A stretch of 64,000 nucleotides of DNA from Propionibacteriaceae bacterium AM104-82 (GCA_027658995.1 JAQDQK010000004.1:62001-126000), one strand, 5' to 3'. Shown: positions 48,746-59,212, counted from the stretch's first letter. Notes: generated from the letters alone by a model not told the origin. Numbers and translations: made by a program.

Positions 48746-49900
48746 TCAGTACGGTTTACGTCGGCCAATCAGGACGGCGATCCGGTCGTAGGCGGCCGTG
48801 ACCTCCTCCGCGACCCAGACCCGGTTCCTGCTTCCGGTGGAGGCCTGCCGCAGGATGCCCGCCTCGACCAGAGCGAGGATCGCGGTGCGGGCCGCCGCGG
48901 GAGTGACGCCGAACCGCTCCGCCGCGACGCGTCCATTGATCGCGGGCCTGCCGATCAGGGCGTCGGCGATCCGCCAGGCGACCGAGTCGACGCGCACCGT
49001 CAGCCTGTCGTCCCAGGACTTACGCAGGTCGCGCAGATCGGCGACCAGTTCCCGACCGATGGCTGCGGCGTCGCGGGTCGCCCGAGTGAACTCGCCGACG
49101 ATGGGGGCGGGGTCGCCGCCGCGCAGCGCGGTGAGGGCCGCGACGTAGCCGCCCGGGTTGGCGAGCAGCCCTGCCGAGATGGGGACGGTCACCGCGCTCG
49201 TCAGGCCGGCGCGGCGCAGGTAGCGGTGCACGAGGGCCCTTCCGACGCGCCCGTTACCGTCGACGTAGGGGTGGATGTTCTCGAACTGGGCGTGGCCGAC
49301 CGCGATCTGGGCAAGGGGCAGCGACGTCGGCCGGTCGAGGAAGCGCCAGAGGTCCTGGAGTGAGGCGGCGACCCGGGTGTGGTGCGGTGCGACGTAGTCG
49401 GCGCCGACCGGGGTCGAGCCTGTGGTGCCGATCCACACCGGTTCGTTCCTGATTCCCAGGTGCAGGCCCGTCTCCCCCAGCAGTTCGGCCTGCATCCGGT
49501 CGGCGAGCGCCGTGTCGAGCGGCGCGTCGTCGCCGAGCGCGTCGGCCATCGCGACGGCGTTGGCGTGCACCAGGTGGGCGTTGCCGCTGCGGGAAGCGCC
49601 GAACTCGGCCAGCGCCAGTTGCTTCGACGACACCGTCAGATGCTCGATCTGCGACGAGGACGCCGCCTCGGAGCGCACCAGCACCGTGTCGACCGTCTCG
49701 ATGGCCATGCCACCCAACTCGCGGGCGAACAGCGCGTCGAACTCGACGATCGACTGCTGCGCCGCGCCGACCTCTCCGACCAGCGCCAGCGGGAGCGCGT
49801 CGGCGACCTCAAGCCCGTCGATGTCGGGCAGAACCGCGCCGGGATAGCTGCGCCAGTGGTTCCACTGCAGCGTCTCGCTCGAGGCGGCGGGCCATGCCAT
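48746..49900 (-). CDS. Fic-domain adenylyltransferase-like protein
   Basis: 384 residues. The catalytic Fic motif is complete: HPYVDGNGRVGR at residues 210-221, preceded by QFENIHP. An inhibitory-helix motif SSQIEH lies N-terminal to it (S82-x-x-x-E86), close to the class II form SxxxE(G/N) but with His after Glu. The C-terminal winged-helix-like part (AAERFGVTPAAARTAILALVEAGIL) suggests DNA binding. Fic enzymes transfer AMP or other nucleotides to protein targets. The start at 49900 has AAAGGA seven bases upstream. An ATG at 49927 is the alternative. Confidence 0.87.
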   Translation of the reverse strand: MAWPAASSETLQWNHWRSYPGAVLPDIDGLEVADALPLALVGEVGAAQQSIVEFDALFARELGGMAIETVDTVLVRSEAASSSQIEHLTVSSKQLALAEFGASRSGNAHLVHANAVAMADALGDDAPLDTALADRMQAELLGETGLHLGIRNEPVWIGTTGSTPVGADYVAPHHTRVAASLQDLWRFLDRPTSLPLAQIAVGHAQFENIHPYVDGNGRVGRALVHRYLRRAGLTSAVTVPISAGLLANPGGYVAALTALRGGDPAPIVGEFTRATRDAAAIGRELVADLRDLRKSWDDRLTVRVDSVAWRIADALIGRPAINGRVAAERFGVTPAAARTAILALVEAGILRQASTGSRNRVWVAEEVTAAYDRIAVLIGRRKPY

Positions 49901-49924
49901 GGCCGATCCTTTCGTAAGCCAGTT

Positions 49925-49958
49925 CATACGATAGTTATACGCAGTATCCTATCGTATG
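49925..49958. promoter_or_regulatory. Palindromic operator at the fic promoter
   Basis: CATACGATAG (49925-49934) and CTATCGTATG (49949-49958) are perfect inverted 10-mers with a 14-bp spacer. It is AT-rich in a high-GC region. A -10-like TATAAC in the spacer (minus strand) suggests that a bound regulator would block fic transcription. The regulator could be the protein's own winged helix. Confidence 0.55.
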
Positions 49959-49976
49959 GAAGGTCTTGCGCAAGGA

Positions 49977-52313
49977 TCAGCGAGACGCGGTGATCCGCAC
50001 CTGGATCGACTTCATCAGCGGTTGGTCGCTCAGTTCGCTGTAGTCCTTCGGCCCGATCAGTACGTTCAACTCGGGCATGTACCCGGCCGCACTCCCCCGC
50101 GGTAGGTCGTAGGACACGGCACGGAACCCGCGGGCGGTGCGTTGGCTGCCGTCCTTCGACGTCGACACCAGGTCGATGGCGCCGCCCCAGGGGATGCCGC
50201 GCTCGGCCATGTCGTCGGCGTGCATGAAGACGATCTCGCGGATGTTCTTTACGCCCCGGTAGCGGTCGTCGTTGGTGTAGATGGTCGTGTTCCACTGGTC
50301 GTGCGACCTGATCGTCTGCAGCACGATCGTCCGGTCGTCGTCGGGGACGACGTTGGGCAGGTCGGCCAGGCAGAACTCCGCCCGCCCCGACGGGGTGCGG
50401 AAGTCGCGCTCGCGCGCCGGTTGCGGGATCCGGAACCCGTACTTGCCACGCACGACCGTGTTGAAGCCCTCGAACCCGGGCAGCACCTTGGCCATCACGT
50501 CGCGGATCGCGTCGTAGTCGACGGCGTAGCGCTCCCACGGCGTCGCGCTGTCTGGCATCGTGGCGCGCGCGATGCCGGCGAGGATGGCGGGCTCGGACAG
50601 CAACTGGTCCGACGCGGGGCGCCGCTTGCCGAGCGAGAGTTGCACGTTGCTCATGGCGTCCTCGCAGGACTGCCGCTGCAGGCCGTAGCCGGTCTCGTCG
50701 CGCTCCGTGCGGGCGAGGCAGGGCAGGATCAGCGCCTTCGCGCCGTGCGTCAGGTGCGACCTGTTCAGCTTCGTCGAGACGTGCACCGTCAGGGAGCATT
50801 GCGCCATGCCCTCGGCGGTGTAGGCCGGGTCGGGCACGGCGCGCACGAAGTTGCCGCCCATCCCGATGAACACCTTCACGTCGCCGTCGTGGAGGGCCTT
50901 CATGGTGGTGACGGTGGTGAGGCCGTGTTCGCGGGGGCTGGTGATGCCGCACACGGCGTCGAGCTTGGTGAGGAACTCCTCTGTCGGTCGGTGGTCGATG
51001 CCGCAGGTGCGGTTGCCCTGCACGTTGCTGTGGCCGCGCACCGGGGCCGGCCCTGCGCCGGGGCGGCCGATGTTGCCGCGCAGTAGCAGCACGTTGACGA
51101 TCTCGCGGATCGCAGAGACGCCGAACTCGTGCTGGCTGAGCCCGAGGCACCAACTGATGATGGTCGCCTCGGAGGCGAGGTAGATGACGGCGGCGCCGCG
51201 GATCTCCGACTCCGTCAGGCCGGACTGTGTGACGATGTCGGCCCACGGGGTCGCCCGGACGATGTCCCGGTAGGTCTCCCAGCCTTCGGTGTGGGCGTCG
51301 AGGAACTCGCGGTCGATCGCCTTGGGGTCGTGCTCGGCCTCCTCGAAGACGACCTTTGCGATGCCGCGCATCAGGGCGAAGTCGCCGCCGGGGCGGACCT
51401 GGAGGTTCATGGTGCTGGTTGGCGTCGACTTGTTCAGCGCCATGTCGACCAGGTCGTGCGGCACGATCGCCTTCCTGGCACCCGCCTCGATCAGTGGGTT
51501 GATGTGGACGATCTGGGCGCCACGCGCGTACGCCTCGGTGAGCAGTGTCAGCATCCGGGGAGCGTTGGTGGCGGCGTTGACGCCCATGATGAACAGCGTG
51601 TCGGCGACCTCCCAGTCGTCGACATCCGTGGTGCCCTTGCCGGTCGCGAGCGAGGCGCGAAGCGCACGGCCCGACGCCTCGTGGCACATATTGGAGCAGT
51701 CGGGCAGGTTGTTGGTGCCGAACTCGCGGGCCATCAACTGGTACAGGAACGACGCCTCGTTGCTGAGCCGTCCCGAGGTGTAGAACGCGGCCCGGTTCGG
51801 GTCGCCAAGCGCGTTGAGCTCGTCGCCGATGATGGCGAACGCCTCTTCCCAGGGGACCGGGACGTAGGTGTCGGTCCCGGCGTCGTAGCTCATGGGATGC
51901 GTGAGCCGTCCGACGTCCTCGAGGGCGAAGTCGGTCCACTCGGCCAACTCCGTGACGGTGTGCTCGGCGAAGAACTCAGGGGTGGCGCGGTCGTCGGTCA
52001 TCTCCCAGGTGCTGTGCTTGACGCCGTTCTCGCACACGTCGAGCGGGAGGAAGTGCTTGGCGTCCGGCCAGGCGCAGCCGGGGCAGTCGAAGCCCTTGTC
52101 CGGGTGGTTGATGGTGAACATCGCCTTGGTACCGCGGATCACCTGGCGCTCCCCGGTGAGGATCTTGCCGACCGAGACCGTCGCTCCCCAGCCGGCGGCC
52201 GGGTGCGTGTAGGCCTTCTGGTACCACTTGTCGGTGGTGGCGGGGCCGTAGCCGCCCTGACGTGGCACGTCGGGCATCAGCCCGACGACCTTCTCCAGTT
52301 CATCGTGTGACAT
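49977..52313 (-). CDS. FdhF/YdeP-family molybdopterin oxidoreductase
   Basis: 778 residues, the normal size for the YdeP type. The N-terminal Cys77-x-x-Cys80 ([11 protein letters not shown]) and a further Cys in DVCENG are iron-sulfur ligands. The Mo ligand is probably the Cys in [10 protein letters not shown]. The two bis-MGD binding regions (for example [10 protein letters not shown] and SHDQWNT) follow. YdeP-type enzymes are linked to acid resistance in enterobacteria, but the substrate is not established. The fdhD stop overlaps its start by 14 bp. Confidence 0.88.
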   Translation of the reverse strand: MSHDELEKVVGLMPDVPRQGGYGPATTDKWYQKAYTHPAAGWGATVSVGKILTGERQVIRGTKAMFTINHPDKGFDCPGCAWPDAKHFLPLDVCENGVKHSTWEMTDDRATPEFFAEHTVTELAEWTDFALEDVGRLTHPMSYDAGTDTYVPVPWEEAFAIIGDELNALGDPNRAAFYTSGRLSNEASFLYQLMAREFGTNNLPDCSNMCHEASGRALRASLATGKGTTDVDDWEVADTLFIMGVNAATNAPRMLTLLTEAYARGAQIVHINPLIEAGARKAIVPHDLVDMALNKSTPTSTMNLQVRPGGDFALMRGIAKVVFEEAEHDPKAIDREFLDAHTEGWETYRDIVRATPWADIVTQSGLTESEIRGAAVIYLASEATIISWCLGLSQHEFGVSAIREIVNVLLLRGNIGRPGAGPAPVRGHSNVQGNRTCGIDHRPTEEFLTKLDAVCGITSPREHGLTTVTTMKALHDGDVKVFIGMGGNFVRAVPDPAYTAEGMAQCSLTVHVSTKLNRSHLTHGAKALILPCLARTERDETGYGLQRQSCEDAMSNVQLSLGKRRPASDQLLSEPAILAGIARATMPDSATPWERYAVDYDAIRDVMAKVLPGFEGFNTVVRGKYGFRIPQPARERDFRTPSGRAEFCLADLPNVVPDDDRTIVLQTIRSHDQWNTTIYTNDDRYRGVKNIREIVFMHADDMAERGIPWGGAIDLVSTSKDGSQRTARGFRAVSYDLPRGSAAGYMPELNVLIGPKDYSELSDQPLMKSIQVRITASR

Positions 52314-53178
52314 ATCGATCGTCCTTCGCTGGGGCGTGCGCAGGTTCCTGCGTGATGCGGTCTGCTCGGGTGTAGATGTTCATGGAGGTGCCGCGCAGGA
52401 ACCCGACGAGGGTCAGCCCCGCGGAATGCGCGAGTTCGACGGCCAGCGATGACGGCGCGGACACGGCCGCCAGCACAGGGACGCCCGCCATGGTCGCCTT
52501 CTGGACGAGTTCGAAGCTGGCCCGGCCGCTGACCTGTAGCACGGTGCCCCGCAGCGGAAGCCGGTCGTGCAGGACGGCCCAGCCGATCACCTTGTCGACG
52601 GCGTTGTGCCTGCCGACGTCCTCGCGCGAGACGAGCAGTTCGCCCGTCGCGGCGTCGAAGAGGGCCGCGGCGTGCAGCCCGCCGGTCTTGTCGAAGACGG
52701 CCTGCTCGGCGCGGAGCCGGTCGGGGAAGGTGACCAGCCGCTCGGCGGCCACGGCCACGTCGTCGGAGGCCACGTCGTAGACCGAAACGGTCTCGACCGC
52801 CTCGATGCTGGCCTTGCCGCACATGCCGCAGGAACTGGTCGTGTAGAAGGCCCGCGCGATGTCGGTCGACGGGGGTTCGACGCCGGCCGCGAGCGCGACG
52901 TCGAGCACGTTGTAGGTGTTCTCCTCGCCGCCCGCGCCCGGCCCGCCGCAGTGGATGGCGGTGCGGAACTGGTCGCCCCGGGAGATGACGGCCTCCGAGA
53001 CGAGGAAGCCTGCGGCGAGTTCGACGTCGTGGCCGGGGGTGCGCATCGTGACGGTCAGCGGTCGCCCGGCGATCCTGATCTCGAGGGGCTCCTCGACTGC
53101 AAGCGTGTCGACGCGTGTGTTCGGCGGCTCACCGAGGGTGAGTCGCGTCACGGGTCTCCGCGTCGTTATCCGCCCCAT
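52300..53178 (-). CDS. fdhD: FdhD sulfurtransferase accessory protein
   Basis: 292 residues. FdhD transfers sulfur from a cysteine desulfurase to the molybdenum cofactor of formate dehydrogenase-like enzymes. The two-Cys loop [10 protein letters not shown] (Cys117, Cys120) is diagnostic. [11 protein letters not shown] and [12 protein letters not shown] complete the fold. The ATG at 53178 is chosen because a TACAGT -10 lies 6 nt upstream. A longer frame through the repeats is rejected. It overlaps the YdeP gene and so is a dedicated partner. Confidence 0.93.
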   Translation of the reverse strand: MGRITTRRPVTRLTLGEPPNTRVDTLAVEEPLEIRIAGRPLTVTMRTPGHDVELAAGFLVSEAVISRGDQFRTAIHCGGPGAGGEENTYNVLDVALAAGVEPPSTDIARAFYTTSSCGMCGKASIEAVETVSVYDVASDDVAVAAERLVTFPDRLRAEQAVFDKTGGLHAAALFDAATGELLVSREDVGRHNAVDKVIGWAVLHDRLPLRGTVLQVSGRASFELVQKATMAGVPVLAAVSAPSSLAVELAHSAGLTLVGFLRGTSMNIYTRADRITQEPAHAPAKDDRYVTR

Positions 53179-53184
53179 GCGGCC

Positions 53185-53190
53185 ACTGTA
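53185..53190 (-). promoter_or_regulatory. -10 hexamer TACAGT for fdhD, leaderless
   Basis: It ends 6 nt before the ATG at 53178. Confidence 0.45.
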
Positions 53191-53259
53191 ACTGCGCTTG
53201 TCGCGTGGGGAGCACCATTCCACGACCCGGTTGAACAAACCCGTTGCCTGAGTCTGTCC

Positions 53260-53344
53260 GTTCCCTGAGCCCGTCGAAGGGTCCGCGACCACGTCCAATC
53301 GGAAACGTGCAGCGATCGGACGTCTCGACCAGCTCGACGAACGA
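53260..53344 (+). repeat. 85-bp repeat, copy 1
   Basis: It begins GTTCCCTGAGCCCGTCGAAG and ends AGCTCGACGAACGA. The two ends are imperfect inverted copies of each other, so the unit can fold. It matches copy 2 at 81 of 85 bases. Confidence 0.85.
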
Positions 53345-53367
53345 CAACACCAGCTCCGGCGCTCGCC

Positions 53368-53452
53368 GTTCCCTGAGCCCGTCGAAGGGTCCGCAACCAC
53401 GGCCAATCGGAAACCTGCAGCGATCGGACGTCTCGACAAGCTCGACGAACGA
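53368..53452 (+). repeat. 85-bp repeat, copy 2
   Basis: A direct repeat of copy 1 starting 108 bp further on, with four base differences and no length change. Confidence 0.85.
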
Positions 53453-53492
53453 TGGGCAAGCTCGACGAACGGCGCTCCTCTCGGGGAGAGCG

Positions 53493-54980
53493 TCAGGACA
53501 GCTTGGCGAGGATCAGTTCGCGGACCTTTGCCGCGTCGGCCTGACCCCGCATGGCCTTCATGACCTGGCCGATCAGGGCGCCTGCGGCCTGAACCTTGCC
53601 GTCGCGGATCTTGTCTGCGACGTCCGGGTTGGCGGCGATCACCTCGTCGACGGCGGCGCTCAGCGCGCCCTCGTCGGAGACGACCACGAGTCCGCGCTTC
53701 TCGACGACCTCGGCCGGTTCACCCTCGCCTGCGAGCACGCCGTCGATGACCTGGCGGGCCAACTTGTCGTTGACCTTGCCCTCGTCGACGAGCGCCTGAA
53801 CGCCCGCGACCTGCGTCGGGGTGATGGCCAACTCGTCCAGTTCGAGGCCCGCCTCGTTGGCGCGGCGCGACAGTTCGCTGACCCACCACTTGCGCGCGGC
53901 GGCCGGGCTGGCGCCCGCGGCGACCGTCTCCTCGACCAGTCCGAGGGCGTTGGAGTTGACCACGGCCGCGAAGTCGATGTCGCTGAAGCCCCAGTCGGCC
54001 TGCAGACGGGCGCGACGCTCCGCAGGCGGCTCGGGAAGCGTGGCGCGCAACTCCTCGACCCACTCGCGGCTCGGCGCGATCGGCATCAGGTCGGGCTCCG
54101 CGAAGTAGCGGTAGTCCTCCGCCTCCTCCTTCGAGCGGCCCGAGGACGTCGTCCCATCGGCCTCGTGGAAGTGGCGGGTCTCCTGCTTCACCTTGCCGCC
54201 GTCGTCGAGGATCGCGGCCTGGCGCGTCATCTCGTAGCGGATCGCCCGCTCGACGGAGCGAAGCGAGTTCACGTTCTTGGTCTCGGTGCGGGTGCCCAGT
54301 TCCTCGTCGCCGATCGGCGCGAGGGAGACGTTGGCGTCGCAGCGCAGCGACCCCTGCTCCATCCGGACGTCCGAGACGCCGAGCGCCTTCATCAGTTCGC
54401 GCAGGTGTGCCACGTAGGCCTTTGCGACCTCGGGTGCCTTGGCGCCCGTGCCGCGGATCGGCTTGGTGACGATCTCGATCAGCGGCACGCCGGCACGGTT
54501 GTAGTCGATCAGCGAGTAGTCGGCTCCCTGGATGCGGCCGGAGCCGCCGACGTGGGTCGCCTTGCCCGCGTCCTCCTCCATGTGCGCGCGCTCCACCTCG
54601 ACGCGGTACGTCTCGCCGTCAACCTCGAGGTCGACGTAGCCGTCGAAGGCGATCGGCTCGTCGTACTGCGAGGTCTGGAAGTTCTTCGTCATGTCGGGGT
54701 AGAAGTAGTTCTTCCGCGCCATCCGGCACCACGACGCGATCTCGCAGTTCAGCGCAAGGCCGATCCGGATCGCCGACTCGACGGCCTTGCCGTTGATCAC
54801 CGGCAGCGACCCGGGCAGGCCGAGGCACACCGGGCAGACGTGCGTGTTGGGCTCGCCGCCGAACTCGTTGGTGCAACCGCAGAACATCTTGGTGTTCGTG
54901 TTCAGTTCGACGTGCACCTCGAGGCCGAGCGCGGGCTCGTAGCGGGTGAGCAGTTCGTCGTAGTCCACCGTCTCGCTCAT
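53493..54980 (-). CDS. gatB: Asp/Glu-tRNA amidotransferase subunit B
   Basis: 495 residues. It binds the mischarged Glu-tRNA(Gln) or Asp-tRNA(Asn) and catalyses phosphorylation and amidation. The [10 protein letters not shown] start, the zinc-type cysteines in [10 protein letters not shown] and [26 protein letters not shown], and the C-terminal YqeY-like tail (from about residue 340) are all as expected. It overlaps the gatA stop by ATGA. Confidence 0.97.
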   Translation of the reverse strand: MSETVDYDELLTRYEPALGLEVHVELNTNTKMFCGCTNEFGGEPNTHVCPVCLGLPGSLPVINGKAVESAIRIGLALNCEIASWCRMARKNYFYPDMTKNFQTSQYDEPIAFDGYVDLEVDGETYRVEVERAHMEEDAGKATHVGGSGRIQGADYSLIDYNRAGVPLIEIVTKPIRGTGAKAPEVAKAYVAHLRELMKALGVSDVRMEQGSLRCDANVSLAPIGDEELGTRTETKNVNSLRSVERAIRYEMTRQAAILDDGGKVKQETRHFHEADGTTSSGRSKEEAEDYRYFAEPDLMPIAPSREWVEELRATLPEPPAERRARLQADWGFSDIDFAAVVNSNALGLVEETVAAGASPAAARKWWVSELSRRANEAGLELDELAITPTQVAGVQALVDEGKVNDKLARQVIDGVLAGEGEPAEVVEKRGLVVVSDEGALSAAVDEVIAANPDVADKIRDGKVQAAGALIGQVMKAMRGQADAAKVRELILAKLS

Positions 54981-56485
54981 GCGTCGACCGCCTTCGATCC
55001 CTCGATCTGTGTCATCTGGTCCAGCAGCGGGCCGCCCCAGCGGCCCTCCAGCGCGCGTTCGAGCACGCCTCCGACCCGGTACAGCCGGGCGTCCTCCATC
55101 GGCGGGGCCATCACCTGCAGCCCGACGGGGAGGTCCTCGCTGAGCCCGACCGGGAACGACGCGGACGCGTTGCCCGCCATGTTCGACGGGATGGTGCACA
55201 GGTCTGCCAGGTACATGCTCATCGGGTCGGCGGTGCGCTCCCCCACCTTGAACGCGACGGTCGGTGTGGTCGGCGAGATCAGCACGTCGACCTGCCCGAA
55301 GGCCTTGTCGAAGTCCTGCATGATCAGGCTGCGGACCTTCTGTGCCGAGCCGTAGTAGGCGTCGTAGTAGCCAGCAGAAAGCGCGTAGGTGCCGATGATG
55401 ATGCGGCGCTTCGCCTCGCGGCCGAAGCCCTCCTCGCGGGTCAGGTTCATCACCTGCTCGGCAGAGGCGCCGCCGTCGTCGCCTGCGCGCAGGCCGTAGC
55501 GCATGCCGTCGAAGCGGGCCAGGTTGGAGCTGAGCTCGGCGGGCTGGATCAGGTAGTAGGCGGGCAGCGCGTAGCTGAACGCCGGGCATGAGACCTCGAC
55601 GATCTCGGCGCCCGCCTCGCGCAGCACCTCGACGGCCTCGCGGAACCGGTCGAGCACGCCCGGCTCGTAGCCCTCGCCCTGGAACTCGGTGACGACGCCG
55701 ATCCGCACGCCCGTGAGGTCCTCGGAGGCCGCCGCGGCGACCAGGTCAGGGACGGGCTGGTTGATGGAGGCCGAGTCGTGCGGGTCGTAGCCGCCGATGA
55801 TCTGCTGCAGCAGCGCCGCGTCCTCCGCGGAGCGCGCGACGGGGCCCGGCTGGTCGAGGCTGGAGGCCATCGCGACGAGGCCGTAGCGCGAGACGCCGCC
55901 GTAGGTCGGCTTGACGCCGATGGTTCCGGTGACCGAGCCGGGCTGCCGGATGGAGCCGCCCGTGTCGGAGCCGACGGCGATCGGCACCATGAACGACGAC
56001 ACCGCGGCGGACGAGCCGCCTCCGGAGCCGCCGGGGATGCGCTCGGTGTCCCACGGGTTGCGGGTCGGGCCGAAGTACGAGGTCTCCGTCGAGGAGCCCA
56101 TCGCGAACTCGTCCATGTTCGTCTTGCCGACGATGATCAGCCCCGCGTCGCGGAGCTTGGAGATCACGGTGGCGTCGTAGGGAGGCACCCAGCCGTCGAG
56201 GATCTTCGACCCGCAGGTGGTCGGGAAGTCGGTGGTGCAGAAGTTGTCCTTGACGCCGATCGGGACGCCCGCGAGCGGGCCCAGTTCCTCGCCTGCCGCG
56301 CGGCGCGCGTCGATGGCTCGGGCCTGCTCCAGCGCGGAGTCGGCGTCGACCGACAGGAAGACGTTCAGCGTCGGGTTGAGGGCGTCGATCTGGTCGAGGC
56401 AGGCCTGGGTGAGGGCCTCGGATGTCAGCTCGCCGGCGGCCATGGCGCGGCCCAGGTCGGCGGCGGTGCGCTTGAGGATGTTCAT
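54977..56485 (-). CDS. gatA: Asp/Glu-tRNA amidotransferase subunit A
   Basis: 502 residues, an amidase-signature enzyme that releases ammonia from glutamine. The Ser-cisSer-Lys triad is visible: the Lys in [10 protein letters not shown], the cis-Ser in [11 protein letters not shown], and the nucleophile Ser in the same loop. The [11 protein letters not shown] signature is complete. It overlaps the gatC stop by one base. Confidence 0.97.
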   Translation of the reverse strand: MNILKRTAADLGRAMAAGELTSEALTQACLDQIDALNPTLNVFLSVDADSALEQARAIDARRAAGEELGPLAGVPIGVKDNFCTTDFPTTCGSKILDGWVPPYDATVISKLRDAGLIIVGKTNMDEFAMGSSTETSYFGPTRNPWDTERIPGGSGGGSSAAVSSFMVPIAVGSDTGGSIRQPGSVTGTIGVKPTYGGVSRYGLVAMASSLDQPGPVARSAEDAALLQQIIGGYDPHDSASINQPVPDLVAAAASEDLTGVRIGVVTEFQGEGYEPGVLDRFREAVEVLREAGAEIVEVSCPAFSYALPAYYLIQPAELSSNLARFDGMRYGLRAGDDGGASAEQVMNLTREEGFGREAKRRIIIGTYALSAGYYDAYYGSAQKVRSLIMQDFDKAFGQVDVLISPTTPTVAFKVGERTADPMSMYLADLCTIPSNMAGNASASFPVGLSEDLPVGLQVMAPPMEDARLYRVGGVLERALEGRWGGPLLDQMTQIEGSKAVDA

Positions 56486-56778
56486 CAGTCCTCGCTCAGG
56501 ATCTGGGGGACGCGGAATCGACCGTCCTCATCCTCAGGGGCGCCCGAGAGGGCCTGCTCCTGGGTGAGGGACGGGGTCACGACGTCGGCGCGGAACACGT
56601 TGACCACGGGCATCGCATGGGTCGCGAGCGGCACGTCCGGCCCGGCGACCTCAGAGACGCTTGCGACGGATTCCAGGATGACGTCCAACTCGGGGGCGAG
56701 TTCGCTGCATTCCTGCTCGGTGAGCTGGATGCGGGCGAGCCCTGCCAGTCGAGCCACGTCGTCGGCGGTGAGACCCAC
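56485..56778 (-). CDS. gatC: Asp/Glu-tRNA amidotransferase subunit C
   Basis: 97 residues, the small subunit that wraps and stabilises Gat[15 protein letters not shown] at the start and the [17 protein letters not shown] segment are typical. The start is GTG with GAGGAG upstream. A TAAGAT -10-like element is at 56826-56831. It is the first gene of gatCAB. Confidence 0.94.
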   Translation of the reverse strand: MGLTADDVARLAGLARIQLTEQECSELAPELDVILESVASVSEVAGPDVPLATHAMPVVNVFRADVVTPSLTQEQALSGAPEDEDGRFRVPQILSED

Positions 56779-57031
56779 TGTGTTCGCTCCTCAGTTCGTG
56801 CGCTGCCGCGATGGCGGCGACGACCATCTTAGGGCCCAGCGCCACCCGGCAGGTGCGCCGTCCCTTCCCACGCAGGCCCCTGCCGACGGGCGCTGCCGTG
56901 GGCCGAGCCGACGCGCCGCCCACGGCGGCGGTAAACCCGGATCGGCCCCGCGGAGTCTTCTGCGCCCCTAGCCTCGGGGAAACGCTGTTTCACCGCCGAA
57001 CGCTTGTGCCCGGAACGAGAGGCTGCAGAGG

Positions 57032-57883
57032 ATGCCACGCGACGCCCAGGATCTGTCGACCGTCGACCTCCCGGCAGGAGCGGTCGACTACCTCGACAGC
57101 GGCGGGGGCGGCCCGGTGATCGTCGCCGCCCACGGGGTGCCGATGGATCACCGTCAATGGCGCAAGGTGATCCCGCTGCTCGGGGACTTCCGGGTGGTCG
57201 CACCGATCCTCCCGATGGGCGGCCACCGGCGGCCGATGCGCCCCGAGGCCGACCTCAGCCAGCGAGGCATGGCCCGGGTCCTCGCCGACCTGCTCGACGC
57301 CCTCGACCTGGACGATGTCACCCTTGTCCTCAACGACTGGGGCGGCGGCCAGTTCCTGGTGAACGAGGGGCGCACCGAGCGGGTCGGCAGGCTCGCGTTG
57401 GTGGCCTGCGAGGCGTTCGACAACTTCCCGCCCGGCCCAGGCAAGGCCCTGGAAATGGTCGCGAAGACACCGGGCGGCATGTGGCTGCTGGTGGCCATGA
57501 TGCGGCTGCGGGCCTTCCGCAGGATGCCTGGCGGGTACGCGTCGATGAGCGTGAAGGGCATCCCGGACGACCTGCTTCTCGACTGGTTCACTCCGGCGTG
57601 GCTGGACCGTGAGATCCGACGCGACTTCCGCAAGTTCGCCATCGGGGCGCCGGACAAGGAGACGCTGCTTGCATGGTCGGCCGAACTGGCGGGCTTCGAA
57701 CGGCCCGTGCTGGTGGTGTGGGCCGACCGGGATCCGATGATGCCGCCCGAGCACGGCCCACGGCTGGCCGAGTTGTATCCCGACGCGCGTCTCGAGATCG
57801 TGCGGGACAGTTCGACGCTTGTTCCCGAGGATCAGCCGGAGGCGCTTGCCGCACTGCTGGCCGAGTTCGCGTCGCGTCGATGA
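57032..57883 (+). CDS. Alpha/beta hydrolase, haloalkane dehalogenase-like, without the usual C-terminal His
   Basis: 283 residues. The oxyanion-hole HG is in VAAHGVPMDH. The nucleophile elbow is LNDWGGGQ, with Asp (not Ser) followed by Trp, as in haloalkane dehalogenases. The acid loop WADRDPMMPP is present. Where the family has GHFxQEDxP, this protein has DSSTLVPEDQP, so the catalytic His is not at its normal place and no other His nearby replaces it. It may have a changed mechanism or be inactive. AGAGG precedes the ATG. Confidence 0.75.
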   Translation: MPRDAQDLSTVDLPAGAVDYLDSGGGGPVIVAAHGVPMDHRQWRKVIPLLGDFRVVAPILPMGGHRRPMRPEADLSQRGMARVLADLLDALDLDDVTLVLNDWGGGQFLVNEGRTERVGRLALVACEAFDNFPPGPGKALEMVAKTPGGMWLLVAMMRLRAFRRMPGGYASMSVKGIPDDLLLDWFTPAWLDREIRRDFRKFAIGAPDKETLLAWSAELAGFERPVLVVWADRDPMMPPEHGPRLAELYPDARLEIVRDSSTLVPEDQPEALAALLAEFASRR

Positions 57884-57945
57884 CCCCTGCATCAGCAGCG
57901 GGCCCCGGAGGCGGACGACCGCGCTCCGTGGGTGCCGGTGACGGC

Positions 57946-58149
57946 TCAGGAGCCGGTGAGCAGCAGGTAGAACATCCGCCCGAGGAAGAACAGTGCGACG
58001 GCGATGCCGACGACGATGATCGGCACGATGATCCGCTGGATCTTCTTCCACCTGGTGGTTGGCACGCCCGTCGGGCCCCAGGAGCCGCGGCCCGCCTGCG
58101 CGCGGGTCGGCGTCTGGCCGTTGAGGTTCAGGTCGGAGAAGACGCGCAT
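57946..58149 (-). CDS. Small single-pass membrane protein, unknown function
   Basis: 67 residues. The N-terminal 35 are polar, then KKIQRIIVPIIVVGIAVALF leads a single membrane helix at about 38-62. No motif is recognised. A TAAGCT -10 ends 7 nt before the ATG, which supports it as a real leaderless gene. Confidence 0.6.
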   Translation of the reverse strand: MRVFSDLNLNGQTPTRAQAGRGSWGPTGVPTTRWKKIQRIIVPIIVVGIAVALFFLGRMFYLLLTGS

Positions 58150-58156
58150 GGGGCCA

Positions 58157-58162
58157 AGCTTA
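58157..58162 (-). promoter_or_regulatory. -10 hexamer TAAGCT for the small membrane protein, leaderless
   Basis: It ends 7 nt before the ATG at 58149. Confidence 0.4.
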
Positions 58163-58258
58163 GGTCACCGACCGGGCGACCGTCCGGGACGTGTTCCGCC
58201 GGAGCCCGATCGCCGGGCGGAGGACCGGCAACGGGGGATCCCCACGGATGGCGGCCGG

Positions 58259-59212
58259 CTAGCCGCGGGCGAGAGACTCCTCGACCAGGGAGGCCGCGCG
58301 GGTCAGCGCGTCGAGTTGGCCCATCACGTCGCGCTGCTGCCAGCCGGCCAACCCGCAGGCGGTGCCGAGCAGCAGACCCGGGTACAGGTCGGCCTGGACG
58401 GCGCGCAGCACCCGCAGCGACTCGCGGACCAGGTCGTCGACGCCCTGCGGGACCGCCAGGTCCGTACGCACCACGCCGAGGCACAGTTCGCGCGCCTCGT
58501 CGATCCAGCGGGCCAGGTCGTCGAGGTCGGAGAGTCGCGAGTCGACGGCGACGCCCGCGAAGCCCGCCCGCCTGGCCACGTTGAGCCAGCGGCCGGGGGC
58601 GCAGCAGTGCAGCCATCCGCCCTCCCCGAAGGGCTGCAGCGCCGCCACCAGTTCGGGTTCGTCGACGCGGCGGTGCTTGGAGAATCCGGAGGCGGTGGGG
58701 ATCGAGCCGTTGGTCACGGCGATCAGCGAGGGCTCGTCGACCTGGACAAGCACGGAGGCGCCCGGCACCCGGCGAGCCAGTTCGGCCCGCAGCCAGCCGA
58801 CGCCCTCCAGCAGCGCCTGTGCGACCTCGCGTCGCGCGCCGTGGTCGGCCAGCAGCCGATCCCCCATCGGCCGCTCCACGCAGGCGGCCAGAGTCCATGG
58901 CCCCGCGACGCCGACCTTCAGCGTCTGGTCGAAGCCCTGCAGCAGTTCCTCGGTGTCGTCGAGGTCGCTTCGCCACTGGGCGCGGGCGCGCCGCTGTTCC
59001 GCCGTCGAATGGGGCGTCAACCGCCACCCTGCGGGCTGCAGGTCGAAGCCGAGGCCGTCGATCAGCCCGAGCGCGCGACCGACCAGGTGCGACGCGACGC
59101 CGCGGGCGGGCAGTTCCGGCAACGGGAGCACCTCGGGCAGCGCCTCGGTCATCGCGGTCAGGGCGCCGCGGAAGTCGGTCCCCGGCAGGGAACCGGCGGC
59201 GGTGACGCGCAT
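58259..59212 (-). CDS. MetE/UROD-fold protein, methionine synthase-like
   Basis: 317 residues, similar to the C-terminal barrel of cobalamin-independent methionine synthase. GSLPGTDFRGAL at the start, VGVAGPWTLAA, VQVDEPSL, and HCCAPGRW (the metal-type His-Cys-Cys motif near residue 205) are visible. It is less than half the length of full MetE. Short homologues next to mnmA are common in actinobacteria and their substrate is not settled. It overlaps the mnmA stop by one base. Confidence 0.8.
   Translation of the reverse strand: MRVTAAGSLPGTDFRGALTAMTEALPEVLPLPELPARGVASHLVGRALGLIDGLGFDLQPAGWRLTPHSTAEQRRARAQWRSDLDDTEELLQGFDQTLKVGVAGPWTLAACVERPMGDRLLADHGARREVAQALLEGVGWLRAELARRVPGASVLVQVDEPSLIAVTNGSIPTASGFSKHRRVDEPELVAALQPFGEGGWLHCCAPGRWLNVARRAGFAGVAVDSRLSDLDDLARWIDEARELCLGVVRTDLAVPQGVDDLVRESLRVLRAVQADLYPGLLLGTACGLAGWQQRDVMGQLDALTRAASLVEESLARG

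Larger units (their letters stand above)
53179..53492. other. Gene-free region with two 85-bp direct repeats
   Basis: 314 bp between fdhD and gatB. It holds the fdhD promoter and two 85-bp repeat copies. A trailing fragment GCAAGCTCGACGAACGG near 53457-53473 repeats the right end of the unit a third time. Confidence 0.7.

Noticed and set aside
53179..53439. N-terminal extension of fdhD through the 85-bp repeats
   Set aside because: The extension is repeat-derived. FdhD homologues start near MGRIT, and a promoter hexamer lies just before that start.
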